64,000 nucleotides of DNA from Deinococcus sp. QL22 (GTDB lineage: Bacteria > Deinococcota > Deinococci > Deinococcales > Deinococcaceae): positions 372,001 through 436,000 of the forward strand of contig NZ_CP097151.1 of assembly GCF_023370075.1 (NCBI RefSeq). The letters are read 5' to 3'. Within the stretch, counting starts at the first letter, position 1; each line of letters opens with the position of its first letter. Both the position numbers and the translations under genes were made by a program. Of the stretch, positions 63,977-64,000 are shown piece by piece. The notes beneath the pieces were generated by a model. That model was not told where the DNA came from, did not search any database, and was given only the letters and a program-made list of their open reading frames with translations.

Positions 63977-64000
63977 AGAAGACTCCCAAGTGAGACCGAG

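Noticed and set aside
1..64000. CRISPR array, tRNA or rRNA genes
   Set aside because: I looked for regularly spaced repeats and for tRNA/rRNA signatures and saw none.

Overview
The window looks like a GC-rich chromosomal or megaplasmid segment from Deinococcus or a close relative. The evidence is a heme oxygenase / bacteriophytochrome / response-regulator operon with the N-terminal biliverdin cysteine, a Roadblock/LC7 gene next to a DUF4388 relic, leaderless or weakly led genes with TANNNT -10 boxes, and a compound dispersed repeat of the kind I associate with Deinococcus. This placement is inference; no rRNA or tRNA gene is present to test it.

Layout. 1-1568: end of a UbiA-type prenyltransferase gene followed by a phosphodiesterase gene, probably the tail of an ebo-type cluster. 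1816-4604: pmbA and tldD, translationally coupled. 4.9-11.5 kb: a secreted protein and a branched-chain amino-acid type binding protein among IS relics, a 114-bp MITE, a damaged Roadblock/DUF4388 pair and an IS4-family element with a perfect 10-bp target duplication. 11.7-18 kb: two large GGDEF-EAL proteins. 18-20.4 kb: an IS110-family element nested in an IS3-family element, both broken. 20.6-22.5 kb: a large lipoprotein that may be MACPF-like. 22.5-28.4 kb: relics, MITE-like repeats, an interrupted GGDEF gene, DinB, an interrupted DUF4326 gene, a glycolipid glycosyltransferase and a candidate small RNA. 28.4-32.4 kb: phytochrome light-sensing operon with a divergent receiver protein. 32.5-38.3 kb: serine hydrolase, dead cheB, luciferase-like monooxygenase and an orphan RiPP-like precursor. 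38.8-42.8 kb: exported S74 protein, lipoprotein and DUF11 adhesin relic. 45-49.1 kb: a LAL-type LuxR regulator divergent from a methyltransferase. 51.2-60 kb: a glycosidase/RmlD fusion facing a six-gene sugar regulon (ROK regulator, binding protein, two permeases, two Gfo/Idh/MocA oxidoreductases). 60-64 kb: the most complete IS6-family copy, an SDR enzyme, relics and an exported protein.

How the genes work together. The sugar regulon is a coherent unit: the ROK protein probably represses its own promoter, the ABC proteins import a sugar or polyol (no ATPase gene is present, so a shared one is needed), and the two dehydrogenases oxidise it. The phytochrome operon makes its own biliverdin and passes the light signal to response regulators. 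Two intact and two dead GGDEF proteins indicate past expansion of cyclic-di-GMP signalling.

The main theme is genome decay. At least eight remnants of one IS6-type lineage, including a 128-bp deletion derivative with both ends, are scattered through the window. Many accessory genes are broken by frameshifts or by stop codons that look like C-to-T (or G-to-A) changes. I did not find a CRISPR array, a complete prophage or a convincing new defence system. The best candidates for undescribed biology are the MITE families, a terminator-bounded candidate small RNA near 27.7 kb, the orphan leader peptide at 38.1 kb and the receiver protein carrying Glu in place of the phosphoacceptor Asp.
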